The notes: a model not told the origin generated them from the sequence alone. DNA of 64,000 nt from Tethya wilhelma (GCA_964030475.1 CAXIPT010000030.1:62001-126000), one strand, 5' to 3'. Positions 1 through 11,011 are shown, counted from the first letter of the stretch. Program-made: numbers and translations.

Positions 1-741
1 TGTGATATTCTTTGGTCACGTAATTTCTTGTTTCTAATGTTTTCAACTTGTTGAGAATTTCGAGGCTGCAAAACAGAAATGTGAGAGATGGGAATCTTAC
101 TCGTTATACTTTTACGGTACACTTTAGCTGTAGATGATGTGGCACATTCATTCTCAATGTCACGCATGACGGAAGGACAGGTGCGAGTGTACTTGCGATC
201 AGAGTGGTGCTTGTTGTTTCCATGGGCAAAGTCACATGCTGCACTTTCATCTCCAAGGTAATGAATGAGTACACAGCCATTGGAAGGGACTAGTTCGTAG
301 GCATGCTTTACGAACTCCTTAGATGGACCACTTGGCGTATCTGCCAGAAAATATGTCTTCTTCACCATTGGTTCCTTCTTTGGCAACTTTCTCACCCCAT
401 TATTTACCCACCTGTATTGATCACAGCGCCAGTCATCTGTGGTTTATTATTAAATTAAAATTTCAACTTATTAACACAAATTATCATTTATAGCTAACTA
501 GCATAATTATCTAATCATAGCTATCATCACACACACACAGACTACACTGACCATTCTTAGTGACGTTAGCAGCTTTGTAAAGGTAAATCTCTCCAGCTCT
601 TGGTTTACAAGGTGGCAAATTTGATAACTTCTCAGTCTGGGGGTCACGGAGAATATCGCCTATCTCAGATATAGCCAGGGGTGAAGTAGACGTCCTAAAC
701 ACTTCAACAAGGTTTATCGAGGCCATTTCAGCCACTGTCAT
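1..741 (-). CDS. 5' part of a two-exon protein gene of unknown function, running off the left edge
   Basis: Read on the minus strand, a first exon runs from an ATG at 741 to 552, an intron (551 to 437, donor GTCAGT, acceptor CCACAG) follows, and a second exon is open from 436 to position 1. Joining them across a split codon gives a continuous frame, and the junction reads KNDDWRCDQYRW, a tryptophan-rich motif followed by VNNGVRKLPKKEP. Further on, the second exon carries a stretch with CDFAHGNNKHHSDRK and CPSVMRD. I do not recognise a named family with certainty; the W-rich start recalls DNA-binding domains of the WRKY/GCM/FLYWCH kind, but that is a guess. Both exons lack stops and share frame, which argues for a real gene. 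The 3' end is outside the window. Confidence 0.6.
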
Positions 742-846
742 ACAGTAAGTCGCTGCCGGAGTAACAACTCAATCCTTCCGATCGGTGAGCTGAGCCCAAA
801 ATTACAACTGGTACAGCTGGCATATAGTAAATGCGCATGTGTAGTT

Positions 847-941
847 TGACTGGTTCCGTTCCGTAAAATAATAAGAATTCCGTTCCGTGTTCCGGGTTCC
901 GTTCCGTTCCGGTCCGTTCCGGTCCGTTCCGTAAAATATTG
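847..941. repeat. CCGTT/CGGTC short tandem repeat
   Basis: The stretch is built from GTTCC and GGTCC pentamers (for example CGTTCCGTTCCGGTCCGTTC). It lies just upstream of the minus-strand gene that starts at 741. Open frames across it are low-complexity artefacts. Confidence 0.75.
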
Positions 942-960
942 ACAACCATGTTATAAGGCA

Positions 961-1985
961 AAACAGCTACTCAAAACACTCAAAAATGCAACAAACTATG
1001 ATGATAAAGAGCCAACATGTAGAAAAAGTATCTTGTATTACACTCAGAACTTTGAATATTTGTATGCTTGTGCTTAGTATTTACACAAATGTTGCTATGA
1101 AAACGCTGTCAAAAACAGAATATAATGAATTATAATTACCCTTGATTTATCTAAACTTTTTACAATGTGGACCCAAATCTTTTGCAGTTATGTACTGTGA
1201 TTGGTACCACTAAAGAGCTTGTACACTCGAGCAAAGCATAAACAGTTAAAGGTACGTGGCGCTACTAGTTATAGCAAAAAATAGCAAAAAATAGGCTTAC
1301 CAGTTAGTATTTAGCTGCCTAATTTAGTATTCATCCGTAGCTAGCTCAAAGTAGACATGGAACAGCAGGACAAAACTTTCAGGTGGCTTTACAATCTTTA
1401 AAGCTTTCTTGACTTAGCGCTATAGTTCAGAAACCATATCACTCGATATTCGGCTCCACACTCGAAGCAATCTACAGCTCTTTACTTTTAACAAAATTAT
1501 TTATTAGTTAGTATCACGTGCGTACGGAAAAATACGCTCTGCGAATAAATTGCTAGGTGCTTACCTGTTGAGGTCACTGAAGTTAAACTTAGCGATTAAA
1601 TATCTGCGCGTGCGCCCTCATTACATATTGAAAAAAATTTTCATAATTGTAGTAAAATTTATAGAACTTGTAGTAAATTCTGTAATAGTTTAAATATTCA
1701 CTACTTATGCATTTTGAGCAGCATTTTTGCCTTAACATACCTGAGCAGTTACCGGTACCATTCAGTCTTCAAAAATAGGAGGTGAATAGACTACTTTGTT
1801 ACATAGTTGTCATTATAAGAAGATGAGCAAAGCAAGTAAACTTTGTAAGATACAACTCCAGCCTCCTGAGATCATGTGTTTCACCATGACTTTTTTGATA
1901 GCATAGATTATAACATAAGCTATAATATCCATGCTGATAGTGTACAACTAACTACCATACACACACAAACTCAAATGTGATGTAG
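961..1985. other. No gene seen
   Basis: AT-rich sequence with frequent stops in all frames. I see no convincing exon, RNA gene or terminal inverted repeat here. Confidence 0.5.
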
Positions 1986-2261
1986 AACAAGTATAAAAAA
2001 GACATTGGAAATGTAATGAGACAGTAATGGCTAAATCGTAAAAAGAACGCAAACAAGATGAAATTGGCTGTTACAGTGTGTGCAGAATTCTTCCTGTATG
2101 GGCTGCATTTAACAATCTCCTTTTTGAGTCTCTCATTTTGCCCACAGGAGATATTCCTTACACACTCTAACAGCCATTCCATCTTATTTGCGTTCTTTTT
2201 ACGATTTAGCCATTTCTGTGTCTCATTGCATTTCTAATGTTTTTTTAACTTGTTTGTTCAG
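1986..2261. mobile_element. Foldback element, copy 1
   Basis: The left arm begins ACAAGTATAAAAAAGACATT and the right arm ends with its inverse, ATGTTTTTTTAACTTGT. The arms, each about 110 bp, include CTAAATCGTAAAAAGAACGC and its reverse complement. Nearly the whole element would fold into one hairpin. The same arms occur near 3037, 24115, 53590, 55425 and 56496. It has no coding capacity. Confidence 0.8.
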
Positions 2262-3010
2262 ATTTTTCCATATTCCTACAAATTACATTTGAGTTGGTGT
2301 GTGTAGCTAGCTACTGAGCTAGTAGTCTGGCAAGCCAGACTCACAGTGGGCTGCTGAGCTGGTACTTGAAGTCACACAAGTTGTGTAGCCTGCTTGATAC
2401 TGAAATGAAACACACATCTCAGTCATTTGGAAGTAGGAGCTGTATCATAAGATTTACTTGTCTTTCTATATGTTATGATAATCAAAGTCCTGATTCATCA
2501 GTTAAGAATAGCAACCAGGTATCACAAAATAGTTCCAGGCAACCTCAGTACATTTAATTCCAAATAACGCACACTTGTGTGTGGAAAGGGTCGTCAATTT
2601 GAATTTTCTAGAAGCTAATGAATTATGCATGAGTGTAGAAATTAATGACTGCCATATGGAGGAGGTGCTTTTCGCCTTGTATCTAGCTACTCAATGAGAG
2701 GTGCTGAAAAACGATGGCAAAAGCGACTATACCGGAAGAAACCAAGTTCGTTCGTTCAAGAATCAGCTTCTAAAAGTGAATAGTCTTCGAGAAAAGTTGA
2801 GGCAGGATAGAAAAAGAAGAAGAAGATGGAAAAAATTGAAAGTTTGTACTTTGCGATTTGTTTAGGCAATGTTTTTGGAAAGAGAAAGAGTTAAATAGTA
2901 CCTTTAGAAGCCTTTTAGTGCTAAGCGCTCAGTTTTTGCAGTTATTTGCGTGAATATTTGTATTGCGCTAATAGGCCATCCGTGCCATTCCTGTGTACCC
3001 AGTACTATCG
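2262..3010 (-). repeat. Dispersed repeat R2 followed by an R1 unit, minus orientation
   Basis: The sequence matches, over hundreds of bases, the stretch from 56770 to 57404 on the same strand and 23330 to 24114 in reverse. Landmarks are AGTCTGGCAAGCCAGACT near 2330, AAATAACGCACACTTGTGTG near 2563, a GAA-rich run near 2815, and CCATCCGTGCCATTCCTGTG near 2977, the R1 signature in reverse. It is non-coding. Confidence 0.75.
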
Positions 3011-3036
3011 TACTGGAAATTATAAAAAACTGAGAG

Positions 3037-3315
3037 CAAACAAGTGAAAAAAACATTGAAAATGTAATGAGACATAGGAATGGCCAAATCGTAAAAAAGA
3101 AAGCAAACAAGATGGAATGGCTGTTTGAGTGTGTAAAGAATTATTCCTATGACCGACATGAGGGACCCAACGTGGGAAGAGAAAACTACATGCAGTCCAC
3201 ACAGGAATGATTCTGCACACACTCAAACAGCCATTCCATCTTGTTTGCTTTCTTTTTTACGATTTGGCCATTCCTATGTCTCATTACATATTCAATGTTT
3301 TTTGTCATTTGTATA
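3037..3315. mobile_element. Foldback element, copy 2
   Basis: Arms with AACATTGAAAATGTAATGAG on the left and the matching inverse (CATTACATATTCAATGTT) on the right surround a loop of about 60 bp. It sits beside CCCAGTACTATCGTACTGG, a palindromic junction motif seen at several R1 repeats. Confidence 0.75.
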
Positions 3316-3449
3316 AATTGTGTATAATTTACCTCTGATTTTGCACTTTCAGGCTTGTTTGCTGCACGCCTAATGGCTGTGATGTTTTGTTGGCATTATC
3401 AGCACAAGTCTGTCATTGGCTTCATCCGAGTTATCCATGGGGTGAGAAA

Positions 3450-3973
3450 TTACCGATTCCAAGTTTCTTTGCAGATCTCATAATGGTTGTGGAAGAACCC
3501 TTGTCTGGTTGACACTCGTTTATGCGAAGGCCTGCTATGGGTGTCTTCTGTCTGTGATATTTGAGCGGCTATTTGCCCGAGGACTACCAGGTCTAATTCC
3601 TTCCGTGTAAGCTCACTGCACCCATCTCTGAAATTCCGATAGTACTCTTTGCTAAATACTGAAGAGCACATGGCACCATGGGCTTTTTGGCATCCACACC
3701 CTTTTTTCAAGAACTCCTTGTCTGTGTATATATCTGTTCAGATTTTTTGTTTGTTCAAGTTTGAGTTCTCTCCAGCATCATTAGTAATATCTGTGGGTAC
3801 ATTCTTCTCCACCAATCTCCGTATTGATTCTTCACTGTAATCCTGAAAGATCTCCATATCATCTTCATCATCTGTGCCAGGGGAATCACCTGAAAGAGAA
3901 AAAACAGCATTTAATTCATTGTCTGTGCTATTATTAGAGTTGTGTGTAGAATCAGCATTCTCAAAACCAGATC
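3450..3973 (-). pseudogene. Fragment of a transposon-associated protein (KGCGC / ELDLVVLGQ motifs)
   Basis: On the minus strand an exon can start at 3973 after the acceptor CATATACAG. It reads SGFENADSTHN, then an acidic stretch (GDSPGTDDEDDMEIF), then a stop after NLNKQKI, then KGCGCQKAHGAMCSS, SELTRKELDLVVLGQIAA and STRQGFFHNHYEICKETW. The cysteine-rich start followed by ELDLVVLGQ and an ICK motif resembles a widespread uncharacterised invertebrate transposon-associated protein; that link is from memory of the pattern, not a search. The in-frame stop near 3752 indicates decay. A donor, GTAATT, follows at 3450. The region 4912-5185 may hold an upstream exon of the same gene. Confidence 0.5.
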
Positions 3974-4040
3974 CTGTATATGTGAAAAGAGCATTACCTA
4001 ATAATAAAACATAATACTGAAAAATTATTGCTCTGCTTAA

Positions 4041-4684
4041 CCGATTACCTGCGGTTGACGCTAAATCGCGTCATCCACGTGGGTGCTTCAAACCGCGGTT
4101 GACGCAAAATCGCGTCAAGGCTGCACTAGCGACTATTTTGCAAGCTAAGCAATTAGCCCTGAATTTTAAACTTTATATACGAATAGGTAAGGGTACACTC
4201 TACTAAAATATCAAGTCAGACTTAGAACTGCTAGTAAGGCGTGGTGCTACTCGTCGTTGAGCGACTAACGGTCACGATCTTCGCGATCATGATGGTTGAC
4301 TTTAGATCGACGCTTTTTCTACGACCCTTCAGAGGATAAGCTTGAAACCTGTTACGTAGGTGCAGGGATAGTTAGGCTATATAGCCATAGCATCGCTTTT
4401 GTAAGCATTGCTGGCTAGCTGGAAAAATGCTTTATACGCGCGGCTATATCCTAGCGTATTTGACCCTCCCGTATGTTAGGCTTTTTTTACCAGCAAAAGC
4501 TTCACTAAGCAACAAGACCTGGAGAATAGTAAGCTTGATTGTTGCTTAGCTGCATCATATAAAAAGCTTTGCCTAATCTTTACTTTAGATGAAAAACAAA
4601 AAGAAGGCTTAGCTACTAAAAAATTAAAAATTTAATTTCGCCGTATGACGTCATTCACTTCAAAAGAATTCAGCGTATAATCGG
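4041..4684. mobile_element. piggyBac-like non-autonomous element (TTAA target)
   Basis: The 644-bp segment is bordered by TTAA at 4037-4040 and 4685-4688 and has short inverted ends, CCGATTA and TAATCGG. TTAA duplication with ends starting CC is the piggyBac signature. The inside has two copies of a TTGACGC...GCGTCA palindrome (4069-4120) and an AACGGTCACGATC segment that resembles the interior of the TTAA element at 27101-28116. No transposase frame is present. Confidence 0.65.
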
Positions 4685-4690
4685 TTAAAC

Positions 4691-4876
4691 GAAGAATGGG
4701 CTCTTATTAAATCTTCAAGACCACTCTCAGTTGGACCAGAGGATCTTGAAACAGCTGCACTGCAACTAGGACCTAGTCAGGAGTATCAACAAAATCATTC
4801 ACTGAGACGAGTGCTGACACAACATCAAGCCTCATCTAAGCGTGCACTACTGATTGGTGAACTTGATGAGTTATAG
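4691..4876 (+). CDS. Orphan exon-like ORF, ends in a stop
   Basis: From the TTAA target of the neighbouring element, a plus-strand frame reads NEEWALIKSSRPLSVGPEDL, then ETAALQLGPSQEYQ and SSKRALLIGELDEL, ending in TAG at 4874-4876. The composition is protein-like and the frame enters from the left, through the TTAA site, so the 644-bp element may have split an older exon. I do not recognise the family. It could be the last exon of a decayed gene. Confidence 0.35.
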   Translation, partial: EEWALIKSSRPLSVGPEDLETAALQLGPSQEYQQNHSLRRVLTQHQASSKRALLIGELDEL

Positions 4877-4911
4877 CTAGCTAGCTAAGTGCTTGAATGT
4901 ATAAAATCAAA

Positions 4912-5185
4912 CCTGGTCGAGAAGGTAACTCTGAAATGGCAGGTGAATCTAATTCATCTCCAGAGAAGTCATAGAAGTAATCCTCAAGTAAGTCCACAAT
5001 CGATGCTTGATCTTTGCTTCCAAAAAGATCAAAGTCGTCCTCAGCGATGTTAAACTTCTTAGCAATGATTTTCTCCAAGTTTCATCAAGTTTATGTCGTG
5101 TAGCACAAGAAAGAGCAACAAAGAACTCAATAGCTTCTTTTGTTGAGAGAGAAAATTTAAATTCTCAAAGCAGCTGTCATTGATC
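4912..5185 (-). pseudogene. Decayed ORF with an acidic C-terminal part
   Basis: The minus strand reads FKFSLSTKEAIEFFVALSCA then RHKLDETW, and after a one-base frame change NIAEDDFDLFGSKDQASIV and EDYFYDFSGDELDSPAIS, up to a possible donor at GACCAG/GTTTGA. The switch between two good frames suggests a frameshift. Part of this sequence recurs next to the gap at 25488, so it belongs to a repeated element. It may be the exon before 3973-3450 of the same old gene. Confidence 0.35.
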
Positions 5186-5447
5186 ATGATCTTATCAATA
5201 TCTTGTTCCGTCCATAGTAACGCATCTCTATGCATGAGCAATGCAATGTCTGACATACCTTCGTAAAAGCAAGCAGTTAAAGCAGCTCCACCCTTGAAAT
5301 TTCGTACGGATGTAGCTAATGCATGCCCCACCCCGTTGCAACGTTAAAAAAGATTTGCGCAAAATCACGAAATTCACATAAAACCACATTTTACTACAAA
5401 AAAAGTTTTGCTCAAAGTGGTCGGTTTTCCAAAATTCGGTCACATAT
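5095..5447 (-). mobile_element. GTGACC-type inverted-repeat element, right end
   Basis: The end reads CGGTTTTCCAAAATTCGGTC then AC at 5447, the inverse of GTGACCGAATTTTGG. The interior matches the copy at 25131-25487 on the opposite strand (ATTGATAAGATCATGATC, GCTATTGAGTTCTTTG). Relatives with the same end are at 15345-15618, 19707-19954 and 31984-33053. The far end of this copy is not clear. Confidence 0.6.
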
Positions 5448-5632
5448 TATGATGAGGATAATTTGGGACTAACATGGTACTGTAATATATATTAAACAAA
5501 CCTCATATTCAAATTTTTAATTAATGCGATATTGTTTTTGGTATGGGTGTCGATGTGCATTTGTGTGTATGTGTAAGAAATGGTTCAGCTGCTCTAAGGT
5601 AGTCAGAGGTCCTGTAAGTCAACAATCCTGTG
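5448..5632 (+). repeat. Left part of composite repeat R3
   Basis: From about 5500 (AACCTCATATTCAAATTTTT) to AACAATCCTGTG the sequence matches 15625-15770 and 24395-24535. It continues at 8478, showing that the hAT element at 5633-8477 was inserted into an R3 copy. Confidence 0.8.
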
Positions 5633-8477
5633 CAGTGTGGATTATAACAGTCGGCAATCGGCTAAAATCCGTGCAAGTGATTCCAATGACCGAGCGTTTA
5701 CGTCATGAGTGGCCATGATGACCGGCCAACCGAGCGCTGAGCTGCACGCGTTATCTATAAGTTAAGTGGGCGGAGCTCGAGCGCGATTGCGCAAGCTATA
5801 GAGCCACGTGAACATCATTAATATGGCCACGTGTAACTGTTGAGGCTTGTGTTTTTTTTCTCCGATGAGTATGGCCACAAAACGTCCTGACACAGTTGAC
5901 AGTAGCGATTTCAGCAGTAGTAGCAGTAGTAGCCAGCCCAAGCAAGCCAAGAGACAGGTTTCTTTTGCTACTTTTCAAAAGTGGCAGACACTACAAGAGC
6001 AAGATTATAAGACCCTCTCTTGGTTGCGCTGTGACAAAGACAGGAAGTATGTGGAGAAGCTGTGGTGTGAAATGTGTAGGAAGTTTGAAAACAGGATACA
6101 AGGTGTCAGGAACTTTTCAGTTGCGTAGATTACTGGCTCTACTAACCAAAAACTAAGCAATGTTCTGGACCATGCTAGAAGTGAGCAGCACAAAAAGTCC
6201 ATGAATCTGTTTCAGACAGAACATGCTAAGGCTACTAACACTCCTCTCGTACAGTATGCTCCCATAGCCCGGAGTCTACTGAGTATGGACAAGTCGTTAC
6301 AAGACAGAATGGAGAAAAAGTTTGACATTTGCTTCACTCTTGCTAAGGAAAATCTTGCCTTTGCCAAGTATCCGGCAATTCACAAGTTAGAAGTTCGTCA
6401 TGGAGTAGACTTAGGATTATCGTACTCTACAAAAGATTCTGCAAGATCTTTTACCCACTACATTGCTGAAAGCCAGCGTAGTGCTTTCAATAATGCACTG
6501 TCAGCAGTACATTTTTACAGCATACTCTTGGATGGTACTACTGATGTTGGAAACACTGAAGACGAGCTTTTTGTTATTATGAGTTTCAACAAAGATGATG
6601 CTGCTCATGAAGTAAGATCATTTGCAAGGGTTCTGAGAGTAGTAGAACCTATCAAAGCTGATGCTTGTGGTCTTATTGATTGTATCAAGCATGTACTTCA
6701 ACCTCTTGGGGTTAGCAATGTAATGGATAAAGATTGTGTATTGAGCAGCAAACCCATCCTCATTGGAGTAGGCACTGATGGAGCCTCTGTAAATATCGCT
6801 GAAGTAAATGGAGTGAAGGGCGGAATGCAGAGGGAACTTACCTGGCTAAATTAAGCTTGGTGTTATGCCCACCGCTTGGAGTTAGCCTGTAAAGACTCAT
6901 TTACAAGCTATTTGTTTAAGAGTATTGCTGATATGTTGCTCCGTTTGTATTACTTATACTCAAAGTCACCAAAAAAGCTTCGAGAGCTCTCTGATGTTGT
7001 TGCTGATCTGAAGGAAGTGTTTGAGTTGTCCCATGAAGGAGGAGATGCTCCAATTTGCTCCCAGGGTAGTCGCTGGATTTCCCATAAACGTCAAGCACTA
7101 CAGCGTGTTGTAGATTGTTACGGTGCTTATATTGCTCACATCACAGCCCTCTCAACTGATAGCTCTCTCAGTAATACAGACAGAGCTAGACTAAATGGTT
7201 ACCTTGTGAAGTGGCAGCATGCAAAAACCATCATTGGCTGTGCCTTATATGTTGATGCTCTAAAGTTCCATCTATTCTGAGCAAGTCTCTACAAGAAGAG
7301 AAGTTAGATATTGTGTTGGGTCTCCGTAGTATCCTACAGGCTAAAAAAGCACTAACAAGTCTATCTAACTTGGATCCGCTAGAGTGGCCAACGCTGAAGC
7401 TCGTTCTAAACCGACTTAAGAATGGCAATGAATATCAAGGAGCTTCACTGAACTTTTTCAATGATACATTACTTAAGTCGTGCAAAGATCAAGTATTGGC
7501 TGACTTAGGTCGACTCAAAGAGAAGATGCGAGAAAGACTGGAATGGTCAAATGTTCCTCTTCTGAGAGCTATCTTAGCATTTCTTGATACCCAAACATGG
7601 CGTCAACAAGTACATCGGAAATTGAAGAACTCCTACCTGACAAGTCACTCTCTGAAGTTGTTGCTGCAGTGGAGCTAATCGCAACTACATTCCGAGAGCC
7701 ACTTGAGAGTGTGAGCATTAATCTTCTTGTTTTGCAAGATGAAGTTACTGAGGTTGTGGAGTATGCACGAAGCTACTTGTCTATTGAGAGCGAACAATAC
7801 CACAGAATGTGGTACAACTTACATGTTTGCCCAGATGCCAACAGGTGGCAGTAAGTGTTAATTCTTTGTGAATTGTGTTTCAGCCTTCCTTTTTCTAATG
7901 GTACTGTAGAAAGAATGTTCAAACTCATCAAGACAGATCATAGGACAAGGCTTCAGTCCAGCACTTTGAGTGACCTATTGGAGATTCAGGTTGAGGGACC
8001 ATCATTAGAATCATTCTCTCCGAAAAAGGCTGTCAAGGAGTGGTGGAGTGATTGCAAGACTGTTCGTAGACCTAATCAGAGACCACGTAAGGCATACATT
8101 CCACGAAACAAGGCTTCTTCAAGCACATCAACTTCTAGTGTTTCACTGCCTGAACACTCTGAGACATCAGAAGTGTCATGTTCACTCTCTGAATGGGACA
8201 CATGGTTTGATACTATGAACTCAGATTCAGAAAGTGATACTCTGTCAAGTGACTGACTTGCAGTCATACAGGTTTTTATCTTTGTTACAGTAACATGTTC
8301 TAACAGTTGTGGAATTATTTTCGTGTGGTGTACTGCGTGTTTAAGACAAAAAAATTTTCCTAAATGAGATTTTACATGCATGTTAAACATGTCCGGACAA
8401 CTTCAGCAAATGACAGACCAAATTGTGAATGACCTGACATTTGTCAGAACTAATTGAAACTGTTATAATCCTCACTG
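5633..8477 (+). mobile_element. Complete hAT element with a 5-bp target duplication
   Basis: The left end is CAGTGTGGATTATAACAG and the right end, inverted, is CAGTGAGGATTATAACAG. CTGTG flanks both sides (5628-5632 and 8478-8482). A related R3 copy at about 15759-15780 has the uninterrupted site with a single CTGTG. This defines the borders exactly and points to the hAT group with 5-bp duplications rather than the usual 8 bp. Its transposase is described separately. Confidence 0.9.
5871..8256 (+). pseudogene. hAT transposase, ZNF862-like, inactivated
   Basis: The reading starts MATKRPDTVDSSDFSSSSS at 5871. A zinc-finger region follows (LWCEMCRKF ... DHARSEQHKKSM), then the transposase core: ILLDGTTDVGNTEDELF and IGVGTDGASVN (acidic catalytic positions), WCYAHRLELACKDS, SRWISHKRQAL, and the hAT dimerisation region LPFSNGTVERMFKLIKTD with a serine-rich acidic tail ending at 8256. 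Stops in the same frame lie at 6126-6128, 6852-6854 and 7852-7854, and frame changes occur near 7270 and 7595. The protein would act in the nucleus to cut and paste the element, but this copy cannot make it. The order of domains matches ZNF862-type hAT proteins known from animals. Confidence 0.85.
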
Positions 8478-9138
8478 CTGTGTATGTGTTTGTATGTGTT
8501 TCTTTTTTTATGAATAGTTTAAAGGAACAGTTTGGCTGCTCGTGTTGTTTTCATGGTGAGATCATCTTGGACTTATTTGGTAATGTAATACCCAGTACGG
8601 TAGCACTGGGTACATATGAATGGCACGGATGCCCCATTAGCGCAGTACAAATATTGATGTGAATAACTCTGCAAAAACTAAGTTCTTGGCTTGTTAAGCT
8701 ACTATTTTAGCTCTTCCTCTTTCTAATGAGCCCTAAAAGATGGCCTAAAACCATCGCTAAAGTACCAAACTAAAATATGCCAAACCACCAATTTTCTCCA
8801 TCTTCTTATCACATCAGACAAAGAGGGTGGGGAGAGAAGGTAGGAGGCAAGGACAAAGACAGACTGGTCTTAGACGACAGACAGTGACGACTGTCCCGCA
8901 AGAAAACAAGTTTGTTTGTTCAAGAATCAGGTTCTAAAAGTGAATGGTCTCTGAAAAAATTTGAGCCAAGATCACTTTTGCCAACGGTTTTTTGTGTCTC
9001 TCATTGAGTTGCTAGATACAAGGTGAAAAGCATCTTCTTCATGTTGCGACTATTATCATGCATTATTAACTAGGTAGCTAGCCTAACGACAATTTTGATA
9101 TTTAAGTGCACCTTATTTGGAATGTATTGCCACAAGCA

Positions 9139-9780
9139 GTGCTGTCCTGGGAGGGAGGCTTTGCACCGACATAGCTCTGGTCTGGGCTTCTACTATTGCA
9201 GTTTGAGTCTGTACCAGCTAGGTCAACTGCTGCATTAACCCACTCCCAGATGTTGATGATCTAGGAGTAGTAGTAGTAGTAATTCTTCCATATAAGGGAG
9301 ATTGAGCAGTGACACCAGTACTACTTTCTGTGGTTTTAGTCAAAGGATGGGAGGAGGGCCAGACTTTACTACAGCTAATCACTGCACAATTAAAACCAGC
9401 ATTAGTGTGGCTTCCTGTCTGACATTCTTTCTGGTGAGGGGTGAAATCTTCCCCATTCTAAGGGCTGCTATTATGCTCACCATGCTTGCTAATCTACTTC
9501 TCACTAAAAGACTCCTCACGGCTCCCACTCACACAGATACCATGAGACTCACTTGCACCTGCCATACCACGAGGGTCTTCCAGTGTAGCCAACCTCGCTC
9601 GGAGTTCCGTGATGGTAGCAATGTAGGCCTCTTGATGCTGTCGTACCACTCACGCTCTCCTGTCGAACTGCTGACGAGTCTCATCGAGCCACTTCAACCC
9701 CTCTAGCTCAAGCGCTCTCTCAGTGTGTCCATTTCTGTACTGTCTGCCTCATCCATAGCACCTGCAACTTGCTGGGTTTG
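9139..9780 (-). pseudogene. Dead ORF of repeat R3 (coiled coil plus Ser/Thr-rich tail), copy 1
   Basis: The reading frame recurs in four R3 copies. Its best form reads RQQQEAYIATIAELRARLA (coiled-coil-like), then DPRGMAGASESHGICVSGS, HNSSPGNGEDLTP, SCSKVWPSSHPLTK and STTTTTPRSSTSGG. Upstream pieces read LEEQTQQVAGAMDEAD and LKWLDETRQQFDR in another frame, so the ancestor was longer. This copy is broken by several stops. I do not recognise the family; a structural (gag-like) or first-ORF protein of a lost retroelement is possible. Confidence 0.5.
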
Positions 9781-9820
9781 TTCTTCTAACTAATTAAGGA
9801 TGCATCCATGTAGACTGATT

Positions 9821-10340
9821 GTTGGTGAAAAAAAAGTTTTCTCATGGTAGAGATAAAGAACTTAAGTTTTTTGAGTGAGTATGGATTTAGAAAATTTTCT
9901 AAGAACAAAAAGGACACTTCTCACAAAAAATGCATAGTTTGCCTTAAAAACATTTTCTAGCTCAAGAGAAACACTTTTGTTAAAATTTACTTTTTTAACA
10001 CATGGAACATTCTCTTGATGTAAAAAAACATTGTAGGTGAAGATATAAGGTTTTCTCACGGTAGAGAAAAACAATTTAGTTTTTTTTTATGGGTGACTAT
10101 GGATTTAGAAAATTTTCCAAGAGCAAAAAGTACACTTTTCACAAAAAAACGTTTATTTTGCCTTGAAAACTTTTGTAGCACAAAAGAAACACTTTTGTGC
10201 AATTATACTTTTTTCAACACATTGAACATTCTCTTGGTGTAAAAAACATTGTTGGTGAAAAATAAAGCTTTCTCACGGTATAGAGATAAAGAACTTACTT
10301 TTTATGAGTGACTATGGACTTAGTGCGTTCAAAGGGTTAA
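9821..10340. repeat. About 213-bp tandem repeat, 2.4 units, R3 copy A
   Basis: Units begin at 9821, 10033 and 10251 with GTTGGTGAAAAA or close variants. Each then runs through TTTTCTCACGGTAGAGAT, GAGTGACTATGGATTTAG, ACACTTTTCACAAAAAA and GAACATTCTCTTGATGTA. The third unit is cut after GGACTTAGTGCGTTCAAAGG. Confidence 0.8.
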
Positions 10341-11010
10341 TTTGGAAAGCTTGCAAAAATGGAAGGGGTCAAAATTTGCCAAATGACCTGCATATTATTG
10401 TTCTAGCTTGAAGAACAGCACTGCAAAGTGCTTGCATGCAGGAATAGATTCCCTGTACCTCCATAGCTATCGTCAAGCTTCTTCTACAAAGCACTAAGAA
10501 TATAATGTGAGTTTAAAACCAAAGGTCACGACCTTGCTGTGATCGCGACCATTGAACTCTAAAAGCCTATACTTCCCCTTCCACTAATCAGACCTGACTC
10601 TTGCTTGGGAGCGCTACCTTACCTAACTACACAGCAAGTCTAAAGCCCATATCTCAAACGCTATGACTCTAAAATAAAATTGTGAAAAATCATGGATTAT
10701 GCGATTGTTTAATACACTTTGGAGGGTAAATCTGTCTACCGGCCCTAAAAAGTTGATCCAAATTTCTAAATAATGCCCTGAACTGTTTTTTTTTTCTACC
10801 GTGAGATAAAGAGTCAGAGTCCTCTAAAATAGTGGATACAGTAAAAGGTATATGTAGATGTGTTTTGGTTATTGTTACAGGAATATGCAAGTACTGTAAT
10901 ATTCCCAGTACGGTAGTACTGGGTACACAGGAATGGCACGGATGGCCCATTAGCGCAATACAAATATTCACGCGAATAACTCTGCAAAAACTGAGCGCTT
11001 AGCACTAAAA

Positions 11011-11011
11011 N
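11011..11011. other. Single N, probable collapsed assembly gap
   Basis: A lone N inside an R1 repeat; the sequence right of it no longer follows the repeat consensus. Confidence 0.8.

Larger units (their letters stand above)
8478..11010 (+). repeat. Composite repeat R3, copy A
   Basis: Order of parts: TGTATGTGTTTGTATGTG; the R1 signature (CCCAGTACGGTAGCACTGGG, ATGAATGGCACGGATGCCCC); a CTT-rich part; a minus-strand dead ORF (9139-9780); a tandem array (9821-10340); a block from GGTTAATTTGGAAAGCTTGC to TTACAGGAATATGCAAG; and a second R1 signature at 10909-11010 cut by an N. The same order is found from 15621 and, interrupted, from 24388. Confidence 0.8.

Noticed and set aside
9302..9706. Plus-strand ORFs with SSDTSTTFCGFSQRMGGGP and relatives in each R3 copy
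   Set aside because: They are shadows of the minus-strand ORF, which has the coiled-coil and low-complexity tail structure; the plus frame has no motif.
10690..10971. Minus-strand ORFs with MNICIALMGHPCHSC, repeated many times in the window
   Set aside because: They are translations of the R1 repeat signature, appear only with R1 copies, and lack coding features.
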